Shown piece after piece: positions 9,149-17,675 of a stretch of 64,000 nucleotides of DNA; position 1 is the first letter of the stretch; the number at the start of each line of letters is the position of its first letter. The notes below the pieces were generated by a model. It saw only the letters and a list, made by a program, of their open reading frames with translations, ran no database searches and was not told where the DNA came from. The DNA is from an uncultured Porphyromonas sp. GTDB taxonomy: Bacteria > Bacteroidota > Bacteroidia > Bacteroidales > Porphyromonadaceae. The DNA is taken from assembly GCF_938023125.1 (NCBI RefSeq), contig NZ_CALHDW010000018.1:124001-188000 (forward strand), in the 5' to 3' direction. The translations under genes were made by a program, and so were the position numbers.

Positions 9149-9859
9149 TTAGTTATGTACAAGGGTACCTATCGGGTCTCCACCGAGTAGTTTGGATAGG
9201 TTGCCGGGGGTATCCATATCAAACACCATAATCGGGAGATTGTTCTCTTTGCAGAGGGTCATAGCGGTAAGATCCATTACCTTAAGATTGCGTGTATAGA
9301 CTTCGTCAAAGGTTATTTCGTCGAAGCGTGTCGCTGTTGGGTCTCGCTCGGGATCGGCAGTATAGATACCATCCACACGCGTGCCTTTGAGTAGGTAGTC
9401 TGCCTTGATTTCCACCGCACGTAGGGCAGAAGCAGTATCCGTTGTGAAGAAAGGATTACCCGTACCACCGGCGAAGAGAGCCACATATCCCTCTTCTAGC
9501 TTTTCTATTGCCTCATGCGAACTGTAGAAGCGAGCCACCGGCTCCATGCGAATAGCCGTGTATACGATAGCCTTGCAGCCAATAGCCTTGAGGGCTGAGC
9601 CTAGAGCGAGTGCATTGATTACGGTGGCAAGCATCCCCATTTGGTCGCCCGTCGTTCGATCGAATCCACGTGCGGCGCCACTCATTCCTCTAAAGATATT
9701 GCCTCCGCCTATCACGATACCTATTTGGCAACCACGGGCTGCCTCTTGAGCGATCTCTTGGGCATAAGCGGCCAGTCTTGCATCATCTATACCATGACCG
9801 GAACCGGCGGCGAGCGACTCTCCGCTCAACTTTAGTAGTACTCTTCGGGGTTTCTGCAT
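9149..9859 (-). CDS. pyrH: UMP kinase
   Basis: PyrH phosphorylates UMP to UDP in pyrimidine synthesis and is a hexameric amino-acid-kinase-fold enzyme. The 236-residue sequence has LLKLSGESL at the N-terminus, the glycine loop IVIGGGNIFRG, DQMGMLATVINALAL, and the phosphate-binding FAGGTGNPFFTTD segment. It heads the pyrH-frr-rsgA-rnr-rlmN gene string, with a strong TATCTTTG element 29 bp upstream. Confidence 0.96.
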   Translation of the reverse strand: MQKPRRVLLKLSGESLAAGSGHGIDDARLAAYAQEIAQEAARGCQIGIVIGGGNIFRGMSGAARGFDRTTGDQMGMLATVINALALGSALKAIGCKAIVYTAIRMEPVARFYSSHEAIEKLEEGYVALFAGGTGNPFFTTDTASALRAVEIKADYLLKGTRVDGIYTADPERDPTATRFDEITFDEVYTRNLKVMDLTAMTLCKENNLPIMVFDMDTPGNLSKLLGGDPIGTLVHN

Positions 9860-9887
9860 TGCTTTCTTCTCTTACAATTATATGCCA

Positions 9888-9895
9888 CAAAGATA
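9888..9895 (-). promoter_or_regulatory. Predicted pyrH operon promoter
   Basis: The minus strand reads TATCTTTG, an exact TAnnTTTG match, with TTTGGG about 15-20 bases upstream as a -33 candidate. It lies 29 bp before the pyrH ATG. The same octamer recurs ahead of mutS, glnS, pyrB, the C10 protease and the barrel protein in this window. Confidence 0.6.
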
Positions 9896-9982
9896 GCAAT
9901 TGTTTTCTGCCCAAAGGGAACGTAGCAGACGGTACAGATTGCAGGTAGAAAGCGAATCAATTGGATGGAGAAAAAACCACAG

Positions 9983-10110
9983 GGTAAAACTTTTTCCGTT
10001 TCTGCCCGAAACAAAAATTTTTCTTGGGCAGAAATGCCCCTCTTTTTTGGCTGAAAAGGGGAAATTTTTCACCCAATACTTTCCTCGTTTTTTGGGTGGA
10101 AAAAATTCAA
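9983..10110. repeat. Degenerate 22-23 bp phased array (A2)
   Basis: Unit cores fall at about 9983, 10005, 10028, 10050, 10072 and 10095 (steps 22, 23, 22, 22, 23). Examples on the plus strand are GGGTAAAA, GCCCGAAAC, GGCAGAAAT, GGCTGAAAAG and GGGTGGAAAA, each preceded by a T-tract such as TTTCT or TTTTTT. This is most of the 317-bp gene-free spacer 9860-10176 between the pyrH promoter and the folB stop. Short reading frames here are by-products of the array. Confidence 0.7.
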
Positions 10111-10176
10111 AAGACACCGGACTTCGTCCACGAAGTCACACAAGGTAAGAAAAAGAGAAGGAGAGCGACGGAGCAG

Positions 10177-10536
10177 CTACACGCCTTCGGAGAGGGTGAC
10201 ACTAGCCCCTCCCACTTGACCTTTGAAGGGAGGATACTCTTTCGTCAGCCGTACCATAATCCCCTCCACTTGGGGGAACTGCCCACGAATACGCCGCAAG
10301 ATACGCCCTGCAGCATGCTCCAGCAGCTCCGAAGGGATAGCCATCTCCTCCTCCACAGCCGCATACACCTCGGCATAGTTAAGCGTATCTTGGAGTTGAT
10401 CGGAGAGCGCAGCACGAGCGAGATCGACCGATAGCTCCAAATCTACAGAGAACCAATTGCCCACCTTTTTCTCCTGAGGGAGTACGCCATGGTAGGCATA
10501 GAAACGCATGGCATTGAGCGAGATTTTACTAGTCAT
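10177..10536 (-). CDS. folB: Dihydroneopterin aldolase
   Basis: FolB splits 7,8-dihydroneopterin to the hydroxymethylpterin and glycolaldehyde in folate synthesis. The 119-residue length is standard. The conserved AYHGVLPQEKKVGNWF segment (14-29) carries the active-site glutamate E22, and the C-terminal PPFKGQVGGASV holds the catalytic lysine region. Its start overlaps the end of the histidine kinase gene by 8 bp, so it is translationally coupled as the last gene of the mutS string. Confidence 0.93.
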   Translation of the reverse strand: MTSKISLNAMRFYAYHGVLPQEKKVGNWFSVDLELSVDLARAALSDQLQDTLNYAEVYAAVEEEMAIPSELLEHAAGRILRRIRGQFPQVEGIMVRLTKEYPPFKGQVGGASVTLSEGV

Positions 10537-11677
10537 TAAGAGGGATTTTTATACGAAATGTGGTGCCAATACCGACCTCACTGCGCAAGAGCGTAATACG
10601 CCCATGGTGATAGGTCTCGACAATGCGGCGAGCCAGCGACAAGCCCAAGCCCCATCCGCGACTCTTGGTTGTGAATCCGGGATTGAAGATGCGCCTGCGA
10701 TGGCGAGGAGCGATACCGCGACCCGTATCGGTTATATCAATAAGGGCGACATGGCCCCTACGCTCTATGGCAATGGTGATTTCTCCCTTACCCTGCATGG
10801 CATCGACGGCATTCTTCACGAGATTCTCTATAACCCAGCTCCACAGAGCAGGGATAAGCATAACCGGCAGCGGCTCCGAGGGGAAGTCGTAAAAGAGGGT
10901 GACCCCACGGCTAATGCGCGTGGAAATATAGCGAGCGGAGGCAGCCACCTCTTCGGCAAGGTCGCATCGTTCGAAATGGGGTTCCGACCCTATTTTTTGG
11001 AATCGGTGCGCAATGGTCTGCAAGCGCTCCACATCCTTGTCCATCTCCACAAGCGACTCTTCTGCAATGCCCTCAGCCCGCAACAATTCGAGCCATGCTA
11101 AGAGAGACGAAATGGGCGTACCCAGCTGGTGTGCCGTCTCCTTCGAGAGGCCTACCCAAAGGCGGTTTTGTGCATTGCGCTTTGCCCACACGGCGGCGAT
11201 AATCACGATGCCGACAAAGAGGATGAAAACAACGCCCTGCAGCCAAGGGAAGAGCGTCAAACTCTCCAGCGTAGAGCTATCCGAATAGTAGAGATATTGG
11301 TACCCCTCCGCACCCAAGTCTATGGCAATGGGCGGATAGCCTCCTCGCACTTGAGCCAAATAACGACTCAGGAACACCGAAGTATCGCGCCCCTCCGGAA
11401 TAGAAATGTTGTTAAAAGAGACAATCGAATCCCTATCGGTCACGAGGAGTATAGGTATGGTCTCATTGCTTTGTATGATATGGAGCATCAGATTGAGGGC
11501 ATTCTGCTCACCATCACTAGCGAGCCCCTCCGTTGCCTCCGCCCACAACTCCATTTTGGCTCGCTCGTCCGCCACCATCTTGCGGTGCAGTTGCTGCGAT
11601 AGCACCACAGGCAGCGTAGCCACCGCAATAGCTAGGAGAGCCAGCAAGATATTGAGGGAAAGACTATAATGCTTCAT
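10529..11677 (-). CDS. Membrane sensor histidine kinase without a partner regulator nearby
   Basis: The 382-residue protein has a first membrane helix (about 7-27), a periplasmic sensor region of about 115 residues, a second helix (144-165), a HisKA-like dimerisation segment with the phosphoacceptor in KETAHQLGTP (H183), and a HATPase domain with the N box ENLVKNAVDAM (284-294), DTGRG (317-321) and GWGLGL (341-346). All kinase motifs look intact. No response regulator lies next to it; it sits between pnuC and folB in what looks like the mutS operon. The signal sensed cannot be read from the sequence. Confidence 0.88.
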   Translation of the reverse strand: MKHYSLSLNILLALLAIAVATLPVVLSQQLHRKMVADERAKMELWAEATEGLASDGEQNALNLMLHIIQSNETIPILLVTDRDSIVSFNNISIPEGRDTSVFLSRYLAQVRGGYPPIAIDLGAEGYQYLYYSDSSTLESLTLFPWLQGVVFILFVGIVIIAAVWAKRNAQNRLWVGLSKETAHQLGTPISSLLAWLELLRAEGIAEESLVEMDKDVERLQTIAHRFQKIGSEPHFERCDLAEEVAASARYISTRISRGVTLFYDFPSEPLPVMLIPALWSWVIENLVKNAVDAMQGKGEITIAIERRGHVALIDITDTGRGIAPRHRRRIFNPGFTTKSRGWGLGLSLARRIVETYHHGRITLLRSEVGIGTTFRIKIPLND

Positions 11678-11686
11678 ACTGCAAAG

Positions 11687-12277
11687 TTAGAGTACAGCTT
11701 GCTTACTCCAGCGAATAAGCCCCACAATGGCCAGAACCGTATAGACGACAAAAAAAGCGGCCGTAATGTAGAAACCCTGTAAGAAGTAGAGCGTACAATA
11801 GAGCGCATTGGAGACAATCCAACAATACCAATTCTCTAGGAACTTCTTCGCCAATAGCCACATCCCCACAAAGCCACAGCAGGTGGCAATGCTATCCAAT
11901 AGGGGATAGGGGCTATCCGTCAGGTAGGCAAAAAGAGGCAACAGAGCACAGGACAAAGCCACGACTCCCCCAAGAAGTGCGGCGAGAGTAAGCACCCGAT
12001 TTTTTCGCTGTTGCCGTACAAAACTCCTAATTGCCCCTTCGTCTTCCGTAGTTTTTCCCTGCCTTGCCCAGAGCCACCAGCCCCAAATAGAGGTAATGAG
12101 GTAGTAAAGATTGACAATAATATTGCCGTACACCTTGCTCTGCCATGAGATATAAATATAGAACAAGGGGAGCAGTACCCCCACCCGCCAGAGCCACATA
12201 CTTGCCTTTACCTCAAGTACAAGGTAGAGTACCCCGAGGGCAGCTGCTACAAGTTCGATAATCTGAATATAGTCCAC
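11687..12277 (-). CDS. pnuC: PnuC-family nicotinamide riboside (or related vitamin) transporter
   Basis: PnuC proteins are inner-membrane facilitators that take up nicotinamide riboside for NAD salvage; some relatives carry thiamine or riboflavin. The 196-residue protein has about seven hydrophobic segments and the family pattern VYGNIIVNLYYLITSIWGWW and a second W-rich motif LENWYCWIVSNALY. No thiamine riboswitch or NadR gene is visible beside it, so the substrate is not settled by context. It is 28 bp downstream of dacB and 9 bp upstream of the kinase. Confidence 0.85.
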   Translation of the reverse strand: MDYIQIIELVAAALGVLYLVLEVKASMWLWRVGVLLPLFYIYISWQSKVYGNIIVNLYYLITSIWGWWLWARQGKTTEDEGAIRSFVRQQRKNRVLTLAALLGGVVALSCALLPLFAYLTDSPYPLLDSIATCCGFVGMWLLAKKFLENWYCWIVSNALYCTLYFLQGFYITAAFFVVYTVLAIVGLIRWSKQAVL

Positions 12278-12305
12278 AAGAAGTGAAAGGGTTAGGGATT
12301 TATAC

Positions 12306-13757
12306 TTAGAATTTGGGAGGGAAGAGCCCCTCGATATATTGCTGCATCACCCCGCGCACCTTTGCTCTATTGGCACAACCATTGGCCAGAAGGGCTACAG
12401 CATACACCCGCCTCTGGTAGTAAAGATACCCGGCATAGGTCTGCACCCCTCTCATAGATCCGCTTTTGCAGTAAAGTTTAAGAGAAGTTCCCGGCATAAA
12501 ACCTTTGACCGTGCCTTCCCGGCCCACCCTGGGGAGCGATTGGGCAAAGGCATCAAGCGTATTCCCACGAGCCTTAGTAGAGACGCCCACGAGCAAAGCT
12601 ACCATATCTTGGGCAGATAGTCTATTGGCACGAGTGAGCCCCGAGCCATCGTAGAGATGCGCCTTTGGAGAGAGACGTACGCCCAAGCTGCTCAAGATCT
12701 CCTGCTCCCGAAGCCAAGCCTGCTCACTAGTGGCCCCATTCTCTTTTACAAGGGCTTTGAAAAGTGCTTCGGCATAGTGATTGAGACTTCGGTAGTTCAT
12801 TTCTCGGCAAAGATCCCTCAAAGAGGGGGAGTAGTAACGCCCTATCAGAGTACGAGGATGAGAGGAAGACTCAAAACGCGCCTCCTCTTGCCCCAAGATT
12901 TCAACACCCTGCCCCTCAAGTGTAGCACGAAGCAAACGAGCTGCATGCAGAGGTGGATGCGGAAGATCTATAGCCACACGCACACTCTCTCTATTGCAAG
13001 GGAGCGTGCCCAATAGCGTGCGATGCTCTACAAGGTTGGTACCATCTCCCTCCCAACCCTGCGTTTTGCAGTTTACTTTTAGGCGATTGTCGAGCGTGAG
13101 TTGAACCCCTTTGGGGTAGGTACCTACAAGGCGGATGCTATCTTTTACACCCCCGGTTGCGAAATAGAGATCGAGCCAATTGTCGTACAAATTGAAGCCA
13201 TACACCCCTGCGGCGTAGTAGTCCCCACGATCATCGGGAGCCCAACGGGGGTGAATGCCCATGCGCTCGAAGCGAGAGGCATCTATCACGATATTCCCCT
13301 CTATTCTGCGGATACCCTTTGCCTGTACGGTCTGGAGTACACTCTGCTGCCAGCGCTCTTTGTCTTGCTCAAAGAACTTAGAATCGATAGAGGGGTCTCC
13401 GCTCCCTATCACAAGTAGATTGCCGTAGAGCACTCCACCTTTCAGCTCTCCCTCCATGTACAATTCGGTACAAAAAGAATAGTCCGCCCCCAGCGACTCG
13501 AGTGCCGTAGCCGCAGTAAACAGTTTGGTAATGGAGGCTGGAGTACACATCTCCTCGGGGCGATAGGCAGCCCAAAGTGTATCCTGACTCACATCCTGCA
13601 CCGCGAAAGAATAACGCGCAACTCCGGACTCTTCGCTCGCACGAACCAAGCTATCCACACGCGCCAAGGCAAGGGGATTAGGAGCAAACCCTTGAGCAGC
13701 AGACTGCCCTAAGGGGAGCGCCGCAAGGAGTAGAAAAAAGATATTTCGTAAAACCAT
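12306..13757 (-). CDS. dacB: D-alanyl-D-alanine carboxypeptidase/endopeptidase (PBP4, DacB type)
   Basis: DacB trims or cuts peptidoglycan cross-links in the periplasm. The 483-residue sequence has a signal peptide (1-21), the active-site SxxK as SITK at 75-78, the SxN as SLN at 324-326 and the KTG-type triad as KSG at 431-433. The large insertion between SxxK and SxN is typical of the S13 family. It is 12 bp downstream of mnmH. Confidence 0.93.
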   Translation of the reverse strand: MVLRNIFFLLLAALPLGQSAAQGFAPNPLALARVDSLVRASEESGVARYSFAVQDVSQDTLWAAYRPEEMCTPASITKLFTAATALESLGADYSFCTELYMEGELKGGVLYGNLLVIGSGDPSIDSKFFEQDKERWQQSVLQTVQAKGIRRIEGNIVIDASRFERMGIHPRWAPDDRGDYYAAGVYGFNLYDNWLDLYFATGGVKDSIRLVGTYPKGVQLTLDNRLKVNCKTQGWEGDGTNLVEHRTLLGTLPCNRESVRVAIDLPHPPLHAARLLRATLEGQGVEILGQEEARFESSSHPRTLIGRYYSPSLRDLCREMNYRSLNHYAEALFKALVKENGATSEQAWLREQEILSSLGVRLSPKAHLYDGSGLTRANRLSAQDMVALLVGVSTKARGNTLDAFAQSLPRVGREGTVKGFMPGTSLKLYCKSGSMRGVQTYAGYLYYQRRVYAVALLANGCANRAKVRGVMQQYIEGLFPPKF

Positions 13758-13769
13758 AATGGATTGTGT

Positions 13770-14804
13770 TTATTGTAGGTATTCGAGCCGGGCAATAATA
13801 GCCCGTGCTGCCATTTTAGGATTGTCTTCTGTTGGGAAATAACGCCAAACAGGGTGTTGCCACGAACCCGTTTGACCACATTTGGCATACGCCTTGTCGT
13901 AGTAGACAAGGGCGAGACTAGCCGCCGTATGGAGGTCTCCTGCCTCTACAGCCTCTCGAGCTTGCGTAAAACGCTCTGCCCCCAGACGCTTGCGAATCAC
14001 CCCAAAAGCGTGCAACAAAGCCTCCTTGCCCAGTACGCCATACTCGGCAACGATGCGCTCCACACGAGCCTCTCTTGGGGTAGCGTACTCAACAAAGGGT
14101 GCAGATTGCATCCTCTGCCAAAAGCCGGGCGTAAGGGCACAATGCCCTATCATTTCGCTCTCGCCCTCCACCCATACAGGTCTCTTGGGGTCTAGGGGCA
14201 AAAAGGCTTCGCCTAGGAGGTTCAAGAACTCCTCGCCCGAGGGCTGGGGCCGATCAGGATGCCCGCCAAAGACGGAACCGCGGTGCCGTGCCAAACCCTC
14301 AAGGTCTACCACCTGCTGACCGAGGCCGGCAAGCTCGCTCAGTACCTCCGTTTTGCCACAGCCTGTAGCTCCCCCCAATACGATAAGAGCGTATTGCAGA
14401 GGCTCCTGCATCATCTCCTGGTGATAGGCGCGGTAGCCTCCCTCCATACGATACACCGATAGCCCGGCAATAGAAAGGAGCCATGCAACCGCCTCGCTGC
14501 GCATACCTCCTCGGGCGCAATAGACGCCAATTCGCCCACTCTCGCCGGCGAGCTTCTTGACCTCCTGTACAAGGGAGTGCATTTTACCTCCTACGTACTC
14601 CAGCCCCAACTCCACGGCAGCATCTCGCCCCTCTTGAGCGTAGAGGGTGCCAACGGCAGCGCGCTCTTCGTCAGAAAAAAGGGGGAGCGAATGGGCTCCC
14701 AAGAGATGGGCTCGAGAAAATTCCCCGGGAGAACGCACATCCACGATGGGTACCTCCTCGGCACGCAAGGCAAGGATTTTTCTAGGCGAACAGGTCTCCA
14801 ACAT
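13770..14804 (-). CDS. mnmH: tRNA 2-selenouridine synthase (MnmH/SelU)
   Basis: MnmH replaces sulfur with selenium (through a geranylated intermediate) at the wobble 2-thiouridine of certain tRNAs. The 344 residues begin with a rhodanese domain whose active-site cysteine is C96 in VYCARGGMRS, followed by a P-loop domain with GGATGCGKT (144-152). Length and domain order match the family. No selD is visible in the window, so whether selenium is actually supplied is unknown. It overlaps mutS by one base (TAATG), which implies coupled translation. Confidence 0.93.
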   Translation of the reverse strand: MLETCSPRKILALRAEEVPIVDVRSPGEFSRAHLLGAHSLPLFSDEERAAVGTLYAQEGRDAAVELGLEYVGGKMHSLVQEVKKLAGESGRIGVYCARGGMRSEAVAWLLSIAGLSVYRMEGGYRAYHQEMMQEPLQYALIVLGGATGCGKTEVLSELAGLGQQVVDLEGLARHRGSVFGGHPDRPQPSGEEFLNLLGEAFLPLDPKRPVWVEGESEMIGHCALTPGFWQRMQSAPFVEYATPREARVERIVAEYGVLGKEALLHAFGVIRKRLGAERFTQAREAVEAGDLHTAASLALVYYDKAYAKCGQTGSWQHPVWRYFPTEDNPKMAARAIIARLEYLQ

Positions 14805-17464
14805 TAGATTTTGGATAGTCTCTGCTTAATCTCGTTGAGGCGATTGAGTGCTTCTAGAGGGGTCAGATTATTGAGGTCGATACCGAGGAGATCGTCTCGA
14901 ATCTCCACGAGTAGAGGGTCTTCTAATTGAAAGAAAGAGAGTTGCACCAAGTCCTCACGAGAGGGGGCGGATGAGTGGTGGGTCGCTTTGAGTCCGGCCG
15001 TCTCTATGGCTTTCTCGGCGTCTGCCGAAGTGCAAGACTCCTCTTGGGCGTGCTCCTTCTCTAGGCATTGTAGCACCACCTGGGCACGCTCCACAATCTG
15101 CCGAGGCATCCCCGCAAGCTTAGCCACTTGGATACCAAAACTATGCTCATTGCCCCCTTCCTCCAACTTGCGAAGGAAGATCATGGTACCCTCAACCTCC
15201 CGAGCCGAAACGTTGTAGTTGCGTACACGCGGATGCTTTTTGGCCAGCTCGTTAAGCTCGTGGTAGTGGGTGGCAAAAAGGGTTTTGGGGTGGTGTGCCG
15301 GATGATTGTGTAGATACTCCACAATAGCCCACGCAATGGAGACTCCGTCGAAAGTGCTCGTACCGCGCCCCAGCTCGTCAAAAAGCACCAAACTCCGAGG
15401 GGTTAAGTTATTGAGAATGCTTGCAGCTTCTTGCATCTCTACCATAAAGGTAGACTCTCCCATGGAGATATTGTCGCTCGCCCCAACTCGGGTAAAAATG
15501 CTATCGACCAAACCAATAGAGGCCTCTCGTGCCGGTACAAAGCTCCCGATTTGTGCCATAAGGGTAATAAGAGCAGTCTGCCTGAGGAGGGCACTTTTAC
15601 CACTCATATTGGGCCCCGTAACGATCATGATTTGGCAGTCGTTATTGTCCAAATGCACATCGTTGGCAATGTAGGGTTCGCCCTGAGGTAGCTGACGCTC
15701 AATTACGGGGTGGCGCCCCTCTTTTATATCTATCGCGAGTGAATCGTTCACCTGCGGGCAGCAATAGTTGTAGGCCTCCCCTACCTCTGCAAAAGAACGA
15801 AGCACATCGAGCATCGCAAGGAGATGACTATTGCGGAGAAGTGCCGTAACCTGAGGTTGAGCATCGTCCACCAACTCGGCAAAAAGCATCGTCTCTAGAG
15901 CAAGAATCCGCTCCTCAGCCCCCAAGATTTTGCTTTCGTATTCTTTGAGCTCTTCGGTGATATAACGCTCGGCACTCACAAGGGTTTGCTTACGAATCCA
16001 CTCGGGCGGCACCCTATCTTTATGGGTATTACGCACCTCTATGTAGTAGCCAAAGACGTTATTAAAGCCCACCTTTAGACTTGTGATACCCGTACGCTCG
16101 ATCTCGCGCTGCTGTAGGGAGAGCAAGTAGTCTTTGCCGGAGAAGGCAAGACTCCTCAGCTCGTCCAACTCTTCGTTGTAGCCCGTAGCGATCACTCCGC
16201 CCCTATTTACGAGGGGAGGGGCATCCGGATTTAATTCGTATCGAATGCGGTCTCTTAGTTCAGTACAGGGTGCCAACTCTTTCCCTAAAGCCTGAAGGGA
16301 GGGACAAGCACTCTCTTCTGCCACTTTTTTGATGGGCTCTAAAGCGGTGAGGGCATCGGCTAGGTGCACCATCTCGCGAGGCGAAATACGCTTCATAGAT
16401 ACTTTAGAAGCGGTGCGCTCTAGGTCGCCCATCTCCCTCAAATGCTCCTCGAGTACAAACCTCGCTTGGGCGTCGTCCACCAAAGCTCGTACCACCGACT
16501 GCCGCTCCTCTATCGCTGCAACACTCTTGAGGGGGAAGGCAATCCACTGACGGAGGAGGCGTGCCCCCATGGGCGTATAGGTGCGATCCAAAATATCTTT
16601 CAGACTACATCCCTCTGGATTCATCGTGGAGAGAAGCTCCAAACTACGTGCCGTAAAGCCATCAATACGCACATACTGCTCCTCATCTATGCGGTGCAGT
16701 GAGGTAATGTGCCCCAGTTCGTTGTGCTGCGTAAGGTCTAGATAATGCAAAATGGCTCCTGCCGCAGTGAGAGCGGACTCCATACCCTCAAGCCCGAAAC
16801 CTTTGAAGTTGCGCACGGCAAAATGGCGTAGAAGTCTCTCTTGATTGTTGCTCGGGATAAAGAGCCAGTCGTCCGCCTCGAATATATAGGTGCGGTAGAT
16901 GAGTTGACTATCGTAGAGAAGGCGTGTACTCCGCTCTACAAGGATCTCTTTGGGTCGGTAGCCTGCGAGTAATTTATCGACAAGGGCTGCATTGCCCTCC
17001 GTAGTGGCAAACTCGCCCGTAGAGAGGTCTAGAAAGGCAACCCCCATACGCTCTTTGGCAAACGAGACGGCAGCTACGTAGTTGTTTTCTTTGTTCTCTA
17101 AAACATTGTCGCTAACGGCAACCCCGGGGGTAACCAACTCTGTAATCCCTCGCTTTACCAGCTTTTTGGTTTGCTTGGGGTCCTCCAGTTGGTCGCAAAT
17201 AGCCACTCGCTTACCGGCTCGCACAAGGCGTGGCAAGTACGTCTCTAAGGCGTGATGAGGGAACCCTGCCAGCTCTACATGCTGTGCAGAGCCGTTGGCC
17301 CGGCGTGTAAGTGTAATCCCCAAGATGCGCGAGGCCTCTACGGCATCCTCTAGAAAGGTTTCGTAGAAATCGCCAACCCTAAAGAGAAGTATCGCATCCG
17401 GATGCTTCCCTTTTATCTGCAGAAATTGCTTCATCAGAGGGGTCTCAACTACATTCTTTGCCAC
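14804..17464 (-). CDS. mutS: DNA mismatch repair protein MutS
   Basis: MutS recognises mismatches and starts repair. The 886-residue protein has the mismatch-binding segment RVGDFYETF at 29-37, the core lever domains, the Walker A GPNMSGKS at about 615-622, the DELGRGTSTFDG Walker B region, and the FATHYHEL motif. Length and content match the MutS1 family. It is the first gene of a string continuing through mnmH, dacB, pnuC, the kinase and folB, with a promoter octamer 39 bp upstream. Confidence 0.97.
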   Translation of the reverse strand: MAKNVVETPLMKQFLQIKGKHPDAILLFRVGDFYETFLEDAVEASRILGITLTRRANGSAQHVELAGFPHHALETYLPRLVRAGKRVAICDQLEDPKQTKKLVKRGITELVTPGVAVSDNVLENKENNYVAAVSFAKERMGVAFLDLSTGEFATTEGNAALVDKLLAGYRPKEILVERSTRLLYDSQLIYRTYIFEADDWLFIPSNNQERLLRHFAVRNFKGFGLEGMESALTAAGAILHYLDLTQHNELGHITSLHRIDEEQYVRIDGFTARSLELLSTMNPEGCSLKDILDRTYTPMGARLLRQWIAFPLKSVAAIEERQSVVRALVDDAQARFVLEEHLREMGDLERTASKVSMKRISPREMVHLADALTALEPIKKVAEESACPSLQALGKELAPCTELRDRIRYELNPDAPPLVNRGGVIATGYNEELDELRSLAFSGKDYLLSLQQREIERTGITSLKVGFNNVFGYYIEVRNTHKDRVPPEWIRKQTLVSAERYITEELKEYESKILGAEERILALETMLFAELVDDAQPQVTALLRNSHLLAMLDVLRSFAEVGEAYNYCCPQVNDSLAIDIKEGRHPVIERQLPQGEPYIANDVHLDNNDCQIMIVTGPNMSGKSALLRQTALITLMAQIGSFVPAREASIGLVDSIFTRVGASDNISMGESTFMVEMQEAASILNNLTPRSLVLFDELGRGTSTFDGVSIAWAIVEYLHNHPAHHPKTLFATHYHELNELAKKHPRVRNYNVSAREVEGTMIFLRKLEEGGNEHSFGIQVAKLAGMPRQIVERAQVVLQCLEKEHAQEESCTSADAEKAIETAGLKATHHSSAPSREDLVQLSFFQLEDPLLVEIRDDLLGIDLNNLTPLEALNRLNEIKQRLSKI

Positions 17465-17502
17465 AACAATAACTCACTATATTACACTCTGCTAACGCCT
17501 TA

Positions 17503-17510
17503 CAAAGATA
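17503..17510 (-). promoter_or_regulatory. Predicted mutS operon promoter
   Basis: The minus strand reads TATCTTTG 39 bp before the mutS ATG, with TTTGG at 12-16 bases upstream of it as a -33 candidate. Confidence 0.6.
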
Positions 17511-17578
17511 GGGCTTTAGTGCCAAACTCGGCACCTCTGCCCCCACACCACCCAGGGCTCCCACACCTCATATCGTAA

Positions 17579-17660
17579 CATCTCCCCTTAGATCATCATA
17601 AAGAGACCAAGGGGAGATGCACTATTTACATGAAGTGGATTTGTCCTCTTCAAAGAGGAC
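17579..17660 (-). terminator. Two perfect hairpins after the secreted hydrolase gene
   Basis: The first hairpin met by the minus-strand transcript is GTCCTCTT/AAGAGGAC (17643-17660, 2-base loop). The second has 11-bp arms CATCTCCCCTT and AAGGGGAGATG (17579-17619). Neither has a good U-tail, so they may act as RNA 3'-end stabilisers or factor-dependent stops. They separate the hydrolase from the mutS promoter. Confidence 0.45.
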
Positions 17661-17675
17661 AGAGACGAAAGCGTC

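Noticed and set aside
9878..10148. Several 60-80 codon frames on both strands
   Set aside because: They fall in the phased array A2 and its flank; composition reflects A/T tracts, with no signal or domain.
11682..11689. TAACTTTG on the minus strand just ahead of the histidine kinase
   Set aside because: It overlaps the pnuC stop and would give a leaderless message; the kinase is better explained as part of the mutS operon.
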